A stretch of 64,000 nucleotides of DNA from Actinomyces sp. UMB0138 (GCF_002849225.1 NZ_PKMC01000002.1:62001-126000), one strand, 5' to 3'; positions 15,255-25,204 are shown, counted from the first letter of the stretch. Made by a program: numbers and translations. Notes: a model not told the origin generated them from the letters alone.

Positions 15255-18200
15255 GTGACTCAGAAGAAAGCAAAGCCTCATAAAGAACGGCGAGGGCGCA
15301 GGCCCGCACGTGGTTTCAAACCGTTTTCGGATCAGTTGCTTTCGGCCCGCCGGGCCTCAGTCCCAACAATTACTTACCCCGCCCAGCTGCCTGTAAGTAG
15401 CAGGCGGGACGATATTGCCAAGGCCATATCGGAAAACCAGGTTGTCATACTGTCCGGGCAGACCGGTTCGGGCAAGACAACGCAGCTGCCCAAGATCTGC
15501 TTGGAGCTGGGGCGCGGCATTACCGGAATGATTGGCCACACCCAGCCACGGCGGCTCGCTGCCCGCACGGTGGCTGAGCGCATTAGCGACGAACTAGGCA
15601 CCCCGCTTGGGGAAACAGTCGGTTTCCAAGTCCGTTTTACTGACAAAGTGTCAGATAAGACCTTGATCAAATTGATGACCGACGGCATTTTGCTGGCGGA
15701 AATTCAAACTGACCCGATGCTTCGCCGCTACGACACGATCATCGTCGACGAAGCACACGAGCGCTCCCTCAATATCGACTTCATTCTGGGGTATTTGGCT
15801 CGGCTCCTGCCTGCCCGCCCGGATCTGAAGGTCATCATCACCTCGGCCACGATCGACTCGGAGCGTTTTGCCGAGGCCTTCGGCACTGACAAGCCCGCCC
15901 CCGTCCTGGACGTATCGGGCCGCACCTTCCCCGTGGAGGTGCGCTACCGCCCTCTGGAAATTGAAAACCTAGTCGAAGACGGCGGCGATATTCACGTAGA
16001 GGCCGAGCCGATCGACCAGGTGACAGGCATTATAGAGGCAGTAGACGAGCTGCTGGACGAACCGGGCGACTCGGGCCCGCGCGACATCTTGGTGTTCCTG
16101 CCAGGTGAACGCGATATTCGCGAAACGCAGGAGGCACTGGAAGATCACCTGAGGCATTTATCCGCCGGCTGCGCGGTCGAAGTGCTACCGCTATTTTCTC
16201 GCCTGTCGGCCGCCGAACAGCGCAAAATTTTCGCCCCCCACTCGCGCCGCCGAATCGTGTTGGCCACGAACGTCGCCGAGACCTCCCTTACCGTGCCGGG
16301 CATCCGCTACGTGATAGACCCGGGCCTCGCGCGCATTTCCAGGTATTCAAGTCGCACCAAGGTGCAGCGCCTGCCCATCGAACCCGTCTCGCAAGCTAGC
16401 GCCAACCAGCGTTCTGGACGATGCGGACGACTGGCGCCGGGGGTAGCCATAAGGCTGTATTCCGAGGAGGACTTCAACGCCCGCCCCGAGTTCACCGAAC
16501 CCGAAATTTTGCGCACCTCCCTAGCGGCGGTGATCTTGCAGATGGCCTCGCTTGGACTGGGCAAAGTCGAGGATTTTCCGTTCATCGACCCACCCGAGCG
16601 CAAGGCAGTGCGCGACGGCACCCAGCTGCTCTACGAAGTTGGGGCCTTTACTCGCGAGGGCACGCTAACCAACATTGGTCGGCGCCTGTCTAGGCTGCCT
16701 ATAGATCCGCGCCTGGGGCGGATGCTACTGGAAGCTGAACAACGCGGCTGCGCCTCAGAGGTGCTGGTCATCATTGCGGCTCTTTCCATGCAAGACATCC
16801 GCGAGCGCCCCGCCGATGCGCAAGAAGCCTCGGATGCAAAGCACCGCCGTCTGGCGGATCGCAAGAGTGACTTCATCACCTACCTGAACATGTGGCGGTA
16901 TGTGCGCACCCTGTCGCGCGAATTATCTAATTCAGCTTTCCGCCGTAGCGCTCGCAAGGAGTACCTGCACTTCCTGCGCATTCGCGAGTGGCAGGACGTG
17001 GTTACCCAGCTACGACAGATGGCTCGCGATATTCACCTGAAGGTCCACAAGCTGGCCATGCCCGACCCGGCAGATCTTGCCGCGTACACCGCCGGCGCTA
17101 CCCCCGCCAGCCCCGAGTTCAACGATGCGGTAGCAAAGGCGTGCGTCGAGCTGACGGCAGGCCCCACCACTACTGACGCGGACTCGATTCACCAATCCAT
17201 CCTTACCGGCCTACTGTCCAACTTGGGCATGTGGGTGGCTCCCCACAAGGTGTACGAAGGCGCCCGCGGCACAAAGTTCGTACTGTGGCCTGGTTCCGGC
17301 CTTCGCGGCAGCCACCCAGAGTGGGTTATGGCAGCCGAGTTGGTGGAAACTTCCCGGTTGTTCGCGCGCACTGCCGCGGCCATCCGCCCCGAATGGATCG
17401 AGCCCGTGGCCACCCACCTTTCCCAATGTAGCTTTGGGGACCCTGTATGGTCTAAATCTGCTGGTAGCGCGGTAGTTACGGAAAAAGTAACGCTTTACGG
17501 CATGACCATTGTTGCCGACCGAAAGGTACGTTTAGCAACAGCCGCAAGACAGACTACAGACCCTGCCAAGGCACAACAGATGCTGGCACTGGCGCGGGAA
17601 ATGTTTATTCGCAAAGCCCTTGTAGAGGGCGAGTGGAACAGCCGGCACCGTTTCGTGCGCGCCAACGCCAGGGTCTTAGACCGCGCCTACGAGGTGGAAC
17701 GCCGCCGCCGCGAAGTGGGCCTAGTGGCCAGCGACGACGCCCTTGTTTCCTTCTTTGAAGATCGACTCCCCCTAGACGTTACCGACCAGGTCAGCTTCGA
17801 CAGGTGGTGGAAGGGGGCGCGCCGGCGCCAGAGCGACTACCTAACCTACGGCATGGCAGACGTGTTGCCGCGTGGCGGGCAGGCCGACGAGACCGAGGAT
17901 GCCCCCGCCCTCGACAAGAATGCCTTCCCCGACAGGTGGCAGCTGGGCGACATTGCCTTGCCACTCACCTACGTGTTTGCTCCGGGTGACCCGGCCGATG
18001 GGGTAACCCTGACGGTTCCCCTAGAGGTACTGCCCCGCCTTGAGGAACAAGAATTTCAGTGGCTAGTCCCCGGCTTCTTAGATCAGCTGTGCACCGGCAT
18101 TGTGCGCTCGCTGCCCAAGGCGGTACGCCGCGAACTAGTGCCCGCCCCGGACGTGGGCGCTGCGGTGGCAAAGTGGATTCGTTCTGACGGCAAGACTTCC

Positions 18201-19667
18201 AAAGAAGCGGCCTCGACCTTCGCGCAGAAGCAGGCGGCCGCCCTCGACCAATCCATGGCCAGGCTGGCGTCGTGGGCAGGCATCGAGCCCAAGCCGAAGC
18301 CCCAGCCACAAAAAGACGCAAAGACCCAGCCGCAAAAAGACGCAAAGACCCAGCCGCAAGAAACCCGCATCAAAGCTGGCGAGGGCGACCTGGCCGTGGC
18401 CCTACGCGCCGGGCTGCGTGCAGTAAAGGCTGTAGACGTGCCGGCCACAGACATTGACATGGCGATCGAATCCCTGCCCGACCACCTACGCATGCGCTTC
18501 GTTGTCACGCAAAATGGGCAGCAGCTAGCAACCTCTAGGGAGCTGGTCTATCTGCAGCGCACGCTGGATACGAAAGCGTCCGCGGCGGTGCGCTCAGCGG
18601 TCTCCGGGGCGGTGGCCCGGGCGATGGCCGAGGCCGGGATGGTCGACCCGCGCGCAAAGAAGAAGGGCAAGAAGAAGCCCAAGCTGCCTGCTCCCAAGGT
18701 GGTAAAGGGGCCCAGCATCAAAGAAGAGGAAGGGCTTTCCTCCTGGCCAAGTCAGCACGCCCTCCCCGATTCGGTGGTCACCACGGGAGCAAGTATGACT
18801 GTGCGCGCCTACCCCTCGCTGGTCGACCCCTATGCTCCCGTGCGCGAAGACCTGGCTGACACCCCCGGCACCGGGGTGGGCAACACCGCTAAGGGGCAGG
18901 TAGCGCTGCGTTTGCTCGCAGAAAATTCCATCCGGGAACGCGAGCATCGCCTTGGCCTCATTCGACTTTACGTGCAGCAGCTGAGCTTGCCTACCAAGCG
19001 CATTACCACCAGGTGGCGTGGCAGCGAAGCGGCAGCCCTAGCCCAGTCTCCCTACCTCTCTACCGAGGAGATGGTGGCGGATGCGCAGTGGGCGGCGGTA
19101 GCAGCACTGCTGGACGAGGCACCGCAGGCGGGCTCCTTCTCCGAAATGCCGGGCGGCCTGCCGCGCACCAAGGACACATTCGAGCAGGTAGGCACCTGGA
19201 TGCGCGACAAGTTAGAAGACCGCGTGTACCAGATCATGGGGCAGGTGGCCCGCGCCCTGGCAGCCAACGGGCGGCTGGACAAGGCGATACGCAGCGCCAA
19301 CCAGCTGTCCATGCTCGATGTGCTAACCGAGGTGAAGGCCCAGCAAAACCAGCTGATATTCCCCGGATTCATCGCCCGCACCCCCACTTTCGCCCTGCCG
19401 CATTTGGACCGTTACCTGGCTGCCGCTCACAGGCGGGTAGCCCGACCGGGTGCCGACCAGCGGGCTGCTTGGCAGTTGCAGCAGGTTTCTTTCGAGGTCG
19501 AAGACGCCATCGAGGCCGCATCCTCGCTTCCGTGGGATGGCGCCCGGTGGGCCCGACTCGAGCGCGCGCAGTGGATGGTGCAGGAGCTTGCGGTGCAGGT
19601 GTACGCGCAGACGCTCGGAACCGCGGTGAAGGTGAGTCCGAAGAGAATCCGCGAATTGCTCTATTGA
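15255..19667 (+). CDS. hrpA: DEAH-box ATP-dependent RNA helicase HrpA
   Basis: 1470 residues, somewhat longer than E. coli HrpA (about 1300). Motif I GQTGSGKTT is near residue 70, DEAH near 167, TSATID near 195 and motif VI as QRSGRCGR. Winged-helix/ratchet and OB-fold regions follow. The long C-terminal DUF3418-type domain ends in PKRIRELLY. Near residue 1017 there is a QPQKDAKT tandem repeat, and near 1135 a lysine-rich linker (KKKGKKKPKL). GTG 15255 is the probable start. HrpA acts on mRNA and on stalled ribosomes. Confidence 0.95.
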   Translation: MTQKKAKPHKERRGRRPARGFKPFSDQLLSARRASVPTITYPAQLPVSSRRDDIAKAISENQVVILSGQTGSGKTTQLPKICLELGRGITGMIGHTQPRRLAARTVAERISDELGTPLGETVGFQVRFTDKVSDKTLIKLMTDGILLAEIQTDPMLRRYDTIIVDEAHERSLNIDFILGYLARLLPARPDLKVIITSATIDSERFAEAFGTDKPAPVLDVSGRTFPVEVRYRPLEIENLVEDGGDIHVEAEPIDQVTGIIEAVDELLDEPGDSGPRDILVFLPGERDIRETQEALEDHLRHLSAGCAVEVLPLFSRLSAAEQRKIFAPHSRRRIVLATNVAETSLTVPGIRYVIDPGLARISRYSSRTKVQRLPIEPVSQASANQRSGRCGRLAPGVAIRLYSEEDFNARPEFTEPEILRTSLAAVILQMASLGLGKVEDFPFIDPPERKAVRDGTQLLYEVGAFTREGTLTNIGRRLSRLPIDPRLGRMLLEAEQRGCASEVLVIIAALSMQDIRERPADAQEASDAKHRRLADRKSDFITYLNMWRYVRTLSRELSNSAFRRSARKEYLHFLRIREWQDVVTQLRQMARDIHLKVHKLAMPDPADLAAYTAGATPASPEFNDAVAKACVELTAGPTTTDADSIHQSILTGLLSNLGMWVAPHKVYEGARGTKFVLWPGSGLRGSHPEWVMAAELVETSRLFARTAAAIRPEWIEPVATHLSQCSFGDPVWSKSAGSAVVTEKVTLYGMTIVADRKVRLATAARQTTDPAKAQQMLALAREMFIRKALVEGEWNSRHRFVRANARVLDRAYEVERRRREVGLVASDDALVSFFEDRLPLDVTDQVSFDRWWKGARRRQSDYLTYGMADVLPRGGQADETEDAPALDKNAFPDRWQLGDIALPLTYVFAPGDPADGVTLTVPLEVLPRLEEQEFQWLVPGFLDQLCTGIVRSLPKAVRRELVPAPDVGAAVAKWIRSDGKTSKEAASTFAQKQAAALDQSMARLASWAGIEPKPKPQPQKDAKTQPQKDAKTQPQETRIKAGEGDLAVALRAGLRAVKAVDVPATDIDMAIESLPDHLRMRFVVTQNGQQLATSRELVYLQRTLDTKASAAVRSAVSGAVARAMAEAGMVDPRAKKKGKKKPKLPAPKVVKGPSIKEEEGLSSWPSQHALPDSVVTTGASMTVRAYPSLVDPYAPVREDLADTPGTGVGNTAKGQVALRLLAENSIREREHRLGLIRLYVQQLSLPTKRITTRWRGSEAAALAQSPYLSTEEMVADAQWAAVAALLDEAPQAGSFSEMPGGLPRTKDTFEQVGTWMRDKLEDRVYQIMGQVARALAANGRLDKAIRSANQLSMLDVLTEVKAQQNQLIFPGFIARTPTFALPHLDRYLAAAHRRVARPGADQRAAWQLQQVSFEVEDAIEAASSLPWDGARWARLERAQWMVQELAVQVYAQTLGTAVKVSPKRIRELLY
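18303..18360 (+). repeat. 24-bp tandem repeat inside hrpA
   Basis: Two 24-bp units (18303-18326 and 18327-18350, differing at one base) and a 10-base partial unit encode QPQKDAKT twice plus QPQ. The unit is a whole number of codons, so copy-number change would leave the frame intact. It lies in a variable linker. Confidence 0.85.
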
Positions 19668-19715
19668 ACCGCGCAATCTTGGCGTTGAGCCGCTTGCTCA
19701 CGTAATCTTTCAGTC

Positions 19716-20642
19716 GTGGGATTGTTTCAGCGAATATTAGAGTTCTTTCGGGGCGGTAGTGCGCCCGAATCTGACGTGCCCGAACAGATCCCCCAGCCCG
19801 AGCAGCCGAAGCTAATCCCCGCGCGCAAAGTGCCGCCTCCTTACAGCGGCGATCCGCGCCTGCAGCAGGTAGCTCACGCGGTGCGTGAAGAAACGAAGAC
19901 CGCTGCAATTTATTTGCGGCCGACCTCGGGAAAACCAACGTTAGCCGGCAATAAGTTGGGCGGCATCCCGCTGCTGGATGCGCGCGGCGTACCCCAGGGG
20001 CAAGAGGGGCCGCTAGCCTTGCTGTTGCAGCTTGACTTGGAAGAGCTCCCCAAGGTGTTGCCGTGGCTGCCTGATCGCGGCCTGTTGCAGATCTTCGTTG
20101 GCACGGACGCTGAATATGGTAGGGGACAAGCCCCGCTGATACGCCTGGCTATCAAGCCCGTTTCTATTGGAATGAACGCGCAAGAGCGCACTCGCGAGGT
20201 CTACCAGGCCGAGCTAAAGCATGCGGCTTTCGCAGCTGACGGAGAGGTCAAGGTTCGCGCCGAAGCCGGTTACGAATACATTTCTCCGTCCGAAGCAGGA
20301 TTCGACGAACTGTATATTCTCCACTTCAACAAGGTATTCCCCGACACTCCCCTAACTTCCCTTACCGACCTGCGCCAATACGGAATTTACGAGGACGTGC
20401 TGAACGCCTTCCCCCTAAACACCGCTCCCCGATTGGGTGGGCGAGCCGACTGGTGCAAGGATGAACCGACCGCACGCGGAGAACACGTCCTCTTCGCCTT
20501 CGGCGGGGATCAACTGCGCACTGACACTTCGGTAGTAGATCTGCTGGGTAACGACAGGCTAGCTGCAGGGGCAATCACCGCAACAGATACAGCCTCCTTC
20601 GCAGACGCCTCTTGGTGGTGGGCGCGCCCCAATGGAAATTGA
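19716..20642 (+). CDS. YwqG family (DUF1963) protein
   Basis: 308 residues starting at GTG 19716. After a proline-rich linker come features of the YwqG family: LAGNKLGGIPLLD, LLLQLDLEELPKVLPWLPDRGLLQIF and a C-terminal HVLFAFGGDQLRTDTS. The family's biochemical function is unknown. The gene overlaps the next one, SprT-like, by 11 bases, so the two are translationally coupled. There are no membrane segments, so it is probably cytoplasmic. Confidence 0.75.
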   Translation: MGLFQRILEFFRGGSAPESDVPEQIPQPEQPKLIPARKVPPPYSGDPRLQQVAHAVREETKTAAIYLRPTSGKPTLAGNKLGGIPLLDARGVPQGQEGPLALLLQLDLEELPKVLPWLPDRGLLQIFVGTDAEYGRGQAPLIRLAIKPVSIGMNAQERTREVYQAELKHAAFAADGEVKVRAEAGYEYISPSEAGFDELYILHFNKVFPDTPLTSLTDLRQYGIYEDVLNAFPLNTAPRLGGRADWCKDEPTARGEHVLFAFGGDQLRTDTSVVDLLGNDRLAAGAITATDTASFADASWWWARPNGN

Positions 20643-21147
20643 TGCGGCCATTGCGCTCACTCGGCAGATCCTGGCCCAGCGCGGGTTGGACTGGCAAGTA
20701 AAAGCAGACCACGCCCACAGGCGCGCCGGAGCCTGCCACCACGCCAAGAAGACGATCACCCTGTCGCGGGTACTGTTACCGCTCTACCCCAAGGAGGCGG
20801 TCCGCAACGTCATCCTGCACGAAGTAGCCCACGCACTGGCGGGTGCCAGCGCAGGCCACGGCCCCAAATGGAAAAAGATCGCCGCCCAGTTGGGAGCCTC
20901 CCCACGCGCTAGCCTACCCGCCTCTTTGCCCACTGCTCCCGCGCCATGGATTGGCCGCTGCCCTGCCGGCCACGAAAGCCCTCGCTACCGCCGTCCCACG
21001 CGGGTGCTAAGCTGCGGCAAATGCTCCCGCCAATTTTGCGGGGACGCCATCTTGAGCTGGTATTTTCACGGCGAAAAAGTGCCCCCGGAACAGTTGGGGA
21101 GAAACTACCTAAAGCAGATGCGCACCCTCAGGAAAACCAATACTTGA
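20632..21147 (+). CDS. SprT-like zinc metalloprotease
   Basis: 171 residues. The metalloprotease motif HEVAHA (residues 63-68) lies in ILHEVAHALAGASAGHGPKWKKIAAQLG, where the following GHGPKW is the SprT-family third-ligand region. The C-terminus carries a zinc-ribbon-like set (RCPAGHES, then LSCGKCSRQF). SprT/Spartan proteins cut DNA-protein crosslinks in eukaryotes. The bacterial role is less clear. The last 20 bases overlap the convergent gene on the other strand. Confidence 0.85.
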   Translation: MEIDAAIALTRQILAQRGLDWQVKADHAHRRAGACHHAKKTITLSRVLLPLYPKEAVRNVILHEVAHALAGASAGHGPKWKKIAAQLGASPRASLPASLPTAPAPWIGRCPAGHESPRYRRPTRVLSCGKCSRQFCGDAILSWYFHGEKVPPEQLGRNYLKQMRTLRKTNT

Positions 21148-21973
21148 AATAGGCGTAAAAATTGGCGTTGCCCGCCTGGGCACACTTATCTGAATAGTTG
21201 TGCGCTAACGCGTTGTCGTTCGGCTGGTACGGCGTGTAATTGTAGAGGGCGGCAGTGGCAGAATTTCGCAGATACACCGGAGCGGCCCCGCACTTTTTAT
21301 TCACTGAAAACGGAATGTCTTGTTCGCGTCCGCTTTGGAAGGCATATTCGGCCGGATTAGCCCGATACCGATTGAACTGGCTGGCCGCCCAGTAGATCTG
21401 TTTCGAAAACCCTTTAAAGCGCGGGTCGCATTTTGCCCCATCCGGGCACGCGAATCCCATTGCCGAATCATAAGAGGTAGGTTTCAGATTCTTCTCCGAA
21501 GCCGTAATAAGGCCCTGTTCTTTTTGCAGAGTAACGAGTATTACCTGCGGGTTCAGGCGGCACGCCTCGGCGACTCGAGCAATGATCGTGGCCGCCGGAA
21601 GGTTCTTGCCGCCCTCAACGGGCCGACAATACTCCGTCCATCCCTGGCCTTCTAAGGAAAATCGTGCAGACTTTAGACACTCTATTTTTCCTCCGGGCGT
21701 GCACCTCTGCCCCGCTGACTCAATAAAACGTGCGATTGAGCGTTCATCCATGGAAAGCCAGTTCCCAAAATCTTCGTCGGAAATAATATTTCCCGCTTCA
21801 AATCCGGAATAATCCAACTTTGGCGTTGCTGCCGCAGAAACAGGCGCTACCGACTCGGGGCGATTGGCTTCACGTATAGCCGCGAGCGCGTATATGACCA
21901 AGACAACTATAAATACAACAAATAGGGCAGCAACTATGCGCCTGCGCCTGTATATTGCCTGCTTTTGGGACAC
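21128..21973 (-). CDS. Membrane-anchored extracytoplasmic protein, lysozyme-like/haemagglutinin-type domain
   Basis: 281 residues. A basic start (YRRRR) and one membrane helix (residues about 12-32) are followed by an extracytoplasmic domain with five or six cysteines. Motifs are NPQVILVTLQKEQGLIT, YDSAMGFACPDGAKCD, QIYWAASQFNRY and ALYNYTPYQPNDNAL. I recognise this combination from actinobacterial secreted proteins loosely annotated as haemagglutinins. KEQGLIT resembles the catalytic glutamate region of transglycosylase-like folds. A cell-wall role is likely but the exact activity is unknown. Confidence 0.6.
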   Translation of the reverse strand: MSQKQAIYRRRRIVAALFVVFIVVLVIYALAAIREANRPESVAPVSAAATPKLDYSGFEAGNIISDEDFGNWLSMDERSIARFIESAGQRCTPGGKIECLKSARFSLEGQGWTEYCRPVEGGKNLPAATIIARVAEACRLNPQVILVTLQKEQGLITASEKNLKPTSYDSAMGFACPDGAKCDPRFKGFSKQIYWAASQFNRYRANPAEYAFQSGREQDIPFSVNKKCGAAPVYLRNSATAALYNYTPYQPNDNALAHNYSDKCAQAGNANFYAYFKYWFS

Positions 21974-22179
21974 GTCGCCACTTTCATTAGAAATCGTTAA
22001 TATATATGCTTATCAGAAGAGGTGGCGAGCATGCCGCACAATAGTTATCCGCTATAACCACATGTGGCAAACCTACAAATAGGACTTCTTGAAGCTGCTC
22101 CACCTCGATAAAGTCATACTCGTATGTACGCGTATTGCATGCACACACCGAAACTACTATACGTAACTAAAGGGCAAAA

Positions 22180-22845
22180 ATGTCTATGTCTGTTGATCTA
22201 GCGGCCCCCACTGGATGGGAGCACTCAAAGCGCGAAGCTACCCGCCAGGCACTCCTGGAAGGCGGCCTGCAGCTTGTAATCAAGACTGGTATCCCCGCCA
22301 TGACCGTGGGAACTATTTCGGAAGCTGCCGGTTTTACCCGGGGCGCTTTCTACTACAATTTCGTAGATAAGTCGGACTTCGTATCCACTCTTATCGGCTG
22401 GTACTACCAGCACCTGCGCGTTCACACCGTAGAGGTGTGGGAGGAACTGCAGACTGTCCTCGAAGGTATCGACATGGACGCCCCCGCGCCCAAGCGTGCG
22501 GAAACTGCCCTAACTCCGTTCCTGGATGCCATTACCGGCAACCATAGGGCAATAATCGCCCAGGAAATGCGCCTATACGCCTCCCGCGACCAGCACTGCT
22601 ACGAAATTCTGCAGTCTGCCGAGTTCGAATGGCAGCACGAAATTGAAGAGTACTTCCAGCGCATCATGGACGCCGTGAACATCAAGTGCACCGGTTCCCT
22701 GAAGGATCTGGCACTGCTAGCTCGCACCGCCTACACGGTCTTTGACGTCTACCCGGAGGGTTACACCGACCACTACGGCGAAACAGTAGGCGAGACGCCA
22801 ACGACGCTGTCCACCATTTTCGAGCTAATGATCACTGACAAGTAG
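22180..22845 (+). CDS. TetR-family transcriptional regulator
   Basis: 221 residues. The N-terminal TetR DNA-binding domain is clear: REATRQALLEGGLQLV, TVGTISEAAGFTRGAFYYNFVDKSDFV. The ligand-binding half has the usual all-helical look with no recognisable effector. The 206-bp region upstream (21974-22179) contains the palindrome-rich stretch CGTATGTACGCGTATTGCATGCA and TATACGTA, plausible operator material. Its target is unknown. The neighbouring phosphoribosyltransferase and the divergent secreted protein are candidates. Confidence 0.85.
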   Translation: MSMSVDLAAPTGWEHSKREATRQALLEGGLQLVIKTGIPAMTVGTISEAAGFTRGAFYYNFVDKSDFVSTLIGWYYQHLRVHTVEVWEELQTVLEGIDMDAPAPKRAETALTPFLDAITGNHRAIIAQEMRLYASRDQHCYEILQSAEFEWQHEIEEYFQRIMDAVNIKCTGSLKDLALLARTAYTVFDVYPEGYTDHYGETVGETPTTLSTIFELMITDK

Positions 22846-22890
22846 GCAATCCGCTTAGGCGTCGCAAAATTTTTGCACTAGGCTATTGAC

Positions 22891-23421
22891 ATGGAGAAGG
22901 AAAACGACCGCGAAGTTCTAACCTGGCAAGCCTTTGGCGACGGCATGCGCACGCTTGCCGAACACATCTACGAATCGGGATGGATGCCCGACCTGGTAGT
23001 GGCAGTAGCCCGTGGCGGCTTGCTCCCCGCAGGCGCCCTGTCCTACGCCCTCGGCACCAAGTCGATCGGCACCCTGAACGTAGAGTTCTACACTGACATT
23101 GCTGAAACCCTTCCCGAGCCGGTGGTTCTTCCCCCGCTCATGGACACTTCAGCACTGCGTGGCAAGAAGGTGCTGGTAGTTGACGACGTAGCAGATTCGG
23201 GTAAAACCCTGCAGCTAGTTGTCGACCTGGTGTCCAAGCATGGCGTTGTTTCTGCCGACGAAGAAGTAGTTGAAGTCTCTGAGGTTCGCAGCGCGGTCAT
23301 CTACGAGAAGTCTCGCTCGATCGTCAAGCCAGATTACGTGCTGAAGAAAACCGATAAGTGGATCAATTTCCCCTGGTCCACCTTGCCGCCAGTCACTGAC
23401 CCCAACAAGGTTGGGGCCTAG
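22891..23421 (+). CDS. Phosphoribosyltransferase (xanthine/hypoxanthine type)
   Basis: 176 residues. The PRPP-binding motif appears as VLVVDDVADSGKTL, preceded by VVAVARGGLLPAGALSYALG, where the small loop binds pyrophosphate. The short hood fits purine base salvage enzymes of the Gpt group, which convert xanthine, guanine or hypoxanthine to nucleotides. The exact base cannot be read from the sequence. It is tail-to-tail with the RNase H-like gene, the stop codons overlapping by four bases. Confidence 0.82.
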   Translation: MEKENDREVLTWQAFGDGMRTLAEHIYESGWMPDLVVAVARGGLLPAGALSYALGTKSIGTLNVEFYTDIAETLPEPVVLPPLMDTSALRGKKVLVVDDVADSGKTLQLVVDLVSKHGVVSADEEVVEVSEVRSAVIYEKSRSIVKPDYVLKKTDKWINFPWSTLPPVTDPNKVGA

Positions 23422-24404
23422 AGGGAACGCCTGTAGTTCGCGATCGTCGCACTGGCAACAGTGCGCACGCGAGCCCGCACGTCCTCCCTATTAGCAAGCT
23501 GAGGGTCGCTGAGCCGTCGCCGTACTAACACGGCAGCGGTATCGGCGCCCTCATTCATATATTCGGCCAAATTTTGGGGCTTTGCCGCGTGCGAGCGCAC
23601 CCATTCCAAAGACACTACGCCCACGTGTTTTTCGATTGCCCGGGCAGCCTTATCTGCCAGCGCGGAAGCATCCCGGCTGATCTCTGGCATGTCCACCGGG
23701 TCCTTGCCCTGCTCCCGTTCGCGCCTGGCTTGCGGCGAGAGCCGCGCTTCCACCAGATCCACGGACACCTGCGAGTCGGTAATGATCCGCATCCTAGTGT
23801 TCGGATGCGAGCGGATCGCCCGGATGATTGCCCACAGCTCGCACTCAACGATGTCGCCCGTATACAGGTCACCGTTGCCTCCCCCAAGCGAATCAATCCA
23901 CGCCCAGGCTCCCTGCGGGTTTCCTCTTCCTACCGAACCGTCCGTTGCCACTACTACTAGCGGTTTTACGAGGGCGTCCTCGAACTTCTTGCGGGTGGCT
24001 TGGGCTTTCGCCAGCTCGCGCAGGTGGGCCGCATTCTCTCCGGCCCACTCAGCGGCCCGCGCGCGCACCTCAGCCCCCAGTTTGCGGGCGATCGGATCAG
24101 TGCCGTCTACCAGGGTGATTGATGGGAATGAGTCTTCGTAAGACCTGATCTCGTCTGCCACCCGGCACGCCGAAATCCGCACGGCTGCCGGCTGGTGCCA
24201 AGCTACGACCTCGGAAAAACGGCGAAGCACCATCATGGGCAGTTCGTCTTGTAGCGAGACGGGCTCGTCTATATGCGCCTCGACGGCGCCATCTTTGGTG
24301 GTGACGGTAATGACTAGCTCGGCGGGGCCCACAGAGGTTTGTACCGAATGTACAGCTATTAGTCGGGTCAGCCTGTTAGACGCTCTAGAGGCTGGCTGGC
24401 TCAT
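23418..24404 (-). CDS. RNase H-like domain protein
   Basis: 328 residues. The first 145 or so form a domain I do not recognise. The second half is an RNase H fold: VVVATDGSVGRG (first Asp), GDIVECELWAIIRAI (Glu), MRIITDSQVSV (second Asp) and NEGADTAAV (final Asp). The complete acidic set suggests activity on RNA/DNA hybrids. It is not the standard stand-alone rnhA, so the N-terminal part may give another specificity. It lies 59 bp after the next gene on the same strand, so cotranscription is plausible. Confidence 0.75.
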   Translation of the reverse strand: MSQPASRASNRLTRLIAVHSVQTSVGPAELVITVTTKDGAVEAHIDEPVSLQDELPMMVLRRFSEVVAWHQPAAVRISACRVADEIRSYEDSFPSITLVDGTDPIARKLGAEVRARAAEWAGENAAHLRELAKAQATRKKFEDALVKPLVVVATDGSVGRGNPQGAWAWIDSLGGGNGDLYTGDIVECELWAIIRAIRSHPNTRMRIITDSQVSVDLVEARLSPQARREREQGKDPVDMPEISRDASALADKAARAIEKHVGVVSLEWVRSHAAKPQNLAEYMNEGADTAAVLVRRRLSDPQLANREDVRARVRTVASATIANYRRSL

Positions 24405-24463
24405 TAGCTATAAATACCTTTCTGAAGTTAGGGCACGCGGCCCCCGTCTGGCAGAGGGCGCAG

Positions 24464-25204
24464 CTAACGCAGGTGCACTCGGTAGGAGGCATCCACGTAC
24501 CCGCGCTTGTTCCGCAGTTCTTGTGCTTCCATAATAGTTTGCGCGTACTCGTGGGCCTTCGATCCGGCCGGCGGCACGTATTCCACCCACCCGCTGTTGG
24601 TCAGCCGCAGCGGCACCGGAGTCGAGGTAGATGCTGGGCGCGCGTTGACGGCGTAGGGCTGCAGGATCTTTGCCAGTTGGATGTGAGCCGTCTGTTCCGA
24701 CACTACGGCGATCGATTCTGCCTGCGGCACTACCACAATGCCCCCATCGCCCATGTCTACCTTTGGCAGCAGATCGCGCACATGCTTTACCGGGAAGCGC
24801 CATAGCAGCGCCGAAATAAGGTTCGTCCCATTGTCTATGCGCAGGTAGCGTTCTTCTTTCTGCCCAATGACGCGGATGCGCAGTTCAGGGGTGCCATCTG
24901 GGCTAATGCGCAACGATTCAAAATTGGACCAGGCCAGATCCAATAGCTGTCCCCTGGTGGATAGGTCCAGCAGGTGCCCGATCATCTTGTTTCTTGTGGT
25001 GAGCACATTCAGCTCGCCCGCCTTGCGCAGGGCCAACCCCACCGACATGTACTTGCCAATACGAGTAATTTCAAAGAGCGGCGCCACACCTTTTGCCATG
25101 TGCTCTTCTCGGAACATAACCGTTGGCGCCGTTACGGGCAACAGCTGCGCCAAGGGGGACGTACCGAATGCATTACTCACGCTCTTATTGTTGCCTTTAC
25201 GCAC
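24464..25204 (-). CDS. Hypothetical protein
   Basis: 246 residues, or 238 if translation begins at GTG 25180. No signal peptide or membrane helix is seen. The middle reads LLDLSTRGQLLDLAWSNFESLRIS and later VVVPQAESIAVVSEQTAHIQLAKIL, an alpha/beta mixture with no catalytic motif I know. Coding properties resemble the neighbours, so it looks like a resident gene. It lies upstream of the RNase H-like gene on the same strand. I do not recognise the family. Confidence 0.6.
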   Translation of the reverse strand: MRKGNNKSVSNAFGTSPLAQLLPVTAPTVMFREEHMAKGVAPLFEITRIGKYMSVGLALRKAGELNVLTTRNKMIGHLLDLSTRGQLLDLAWSNFESLRISPDGTPELRIRVIGQKEERYLRIDNGTNLISALLWRFPVKHVRDLLPKVDMGDGGIVVVPQAESIAVVSEQTAHIQLAKILQPYAVNARPASTSTPVPLRLTNSGWVEYVPPAGSKAHEYAQTIMEAQELRNKRGYVDASYRVHLR

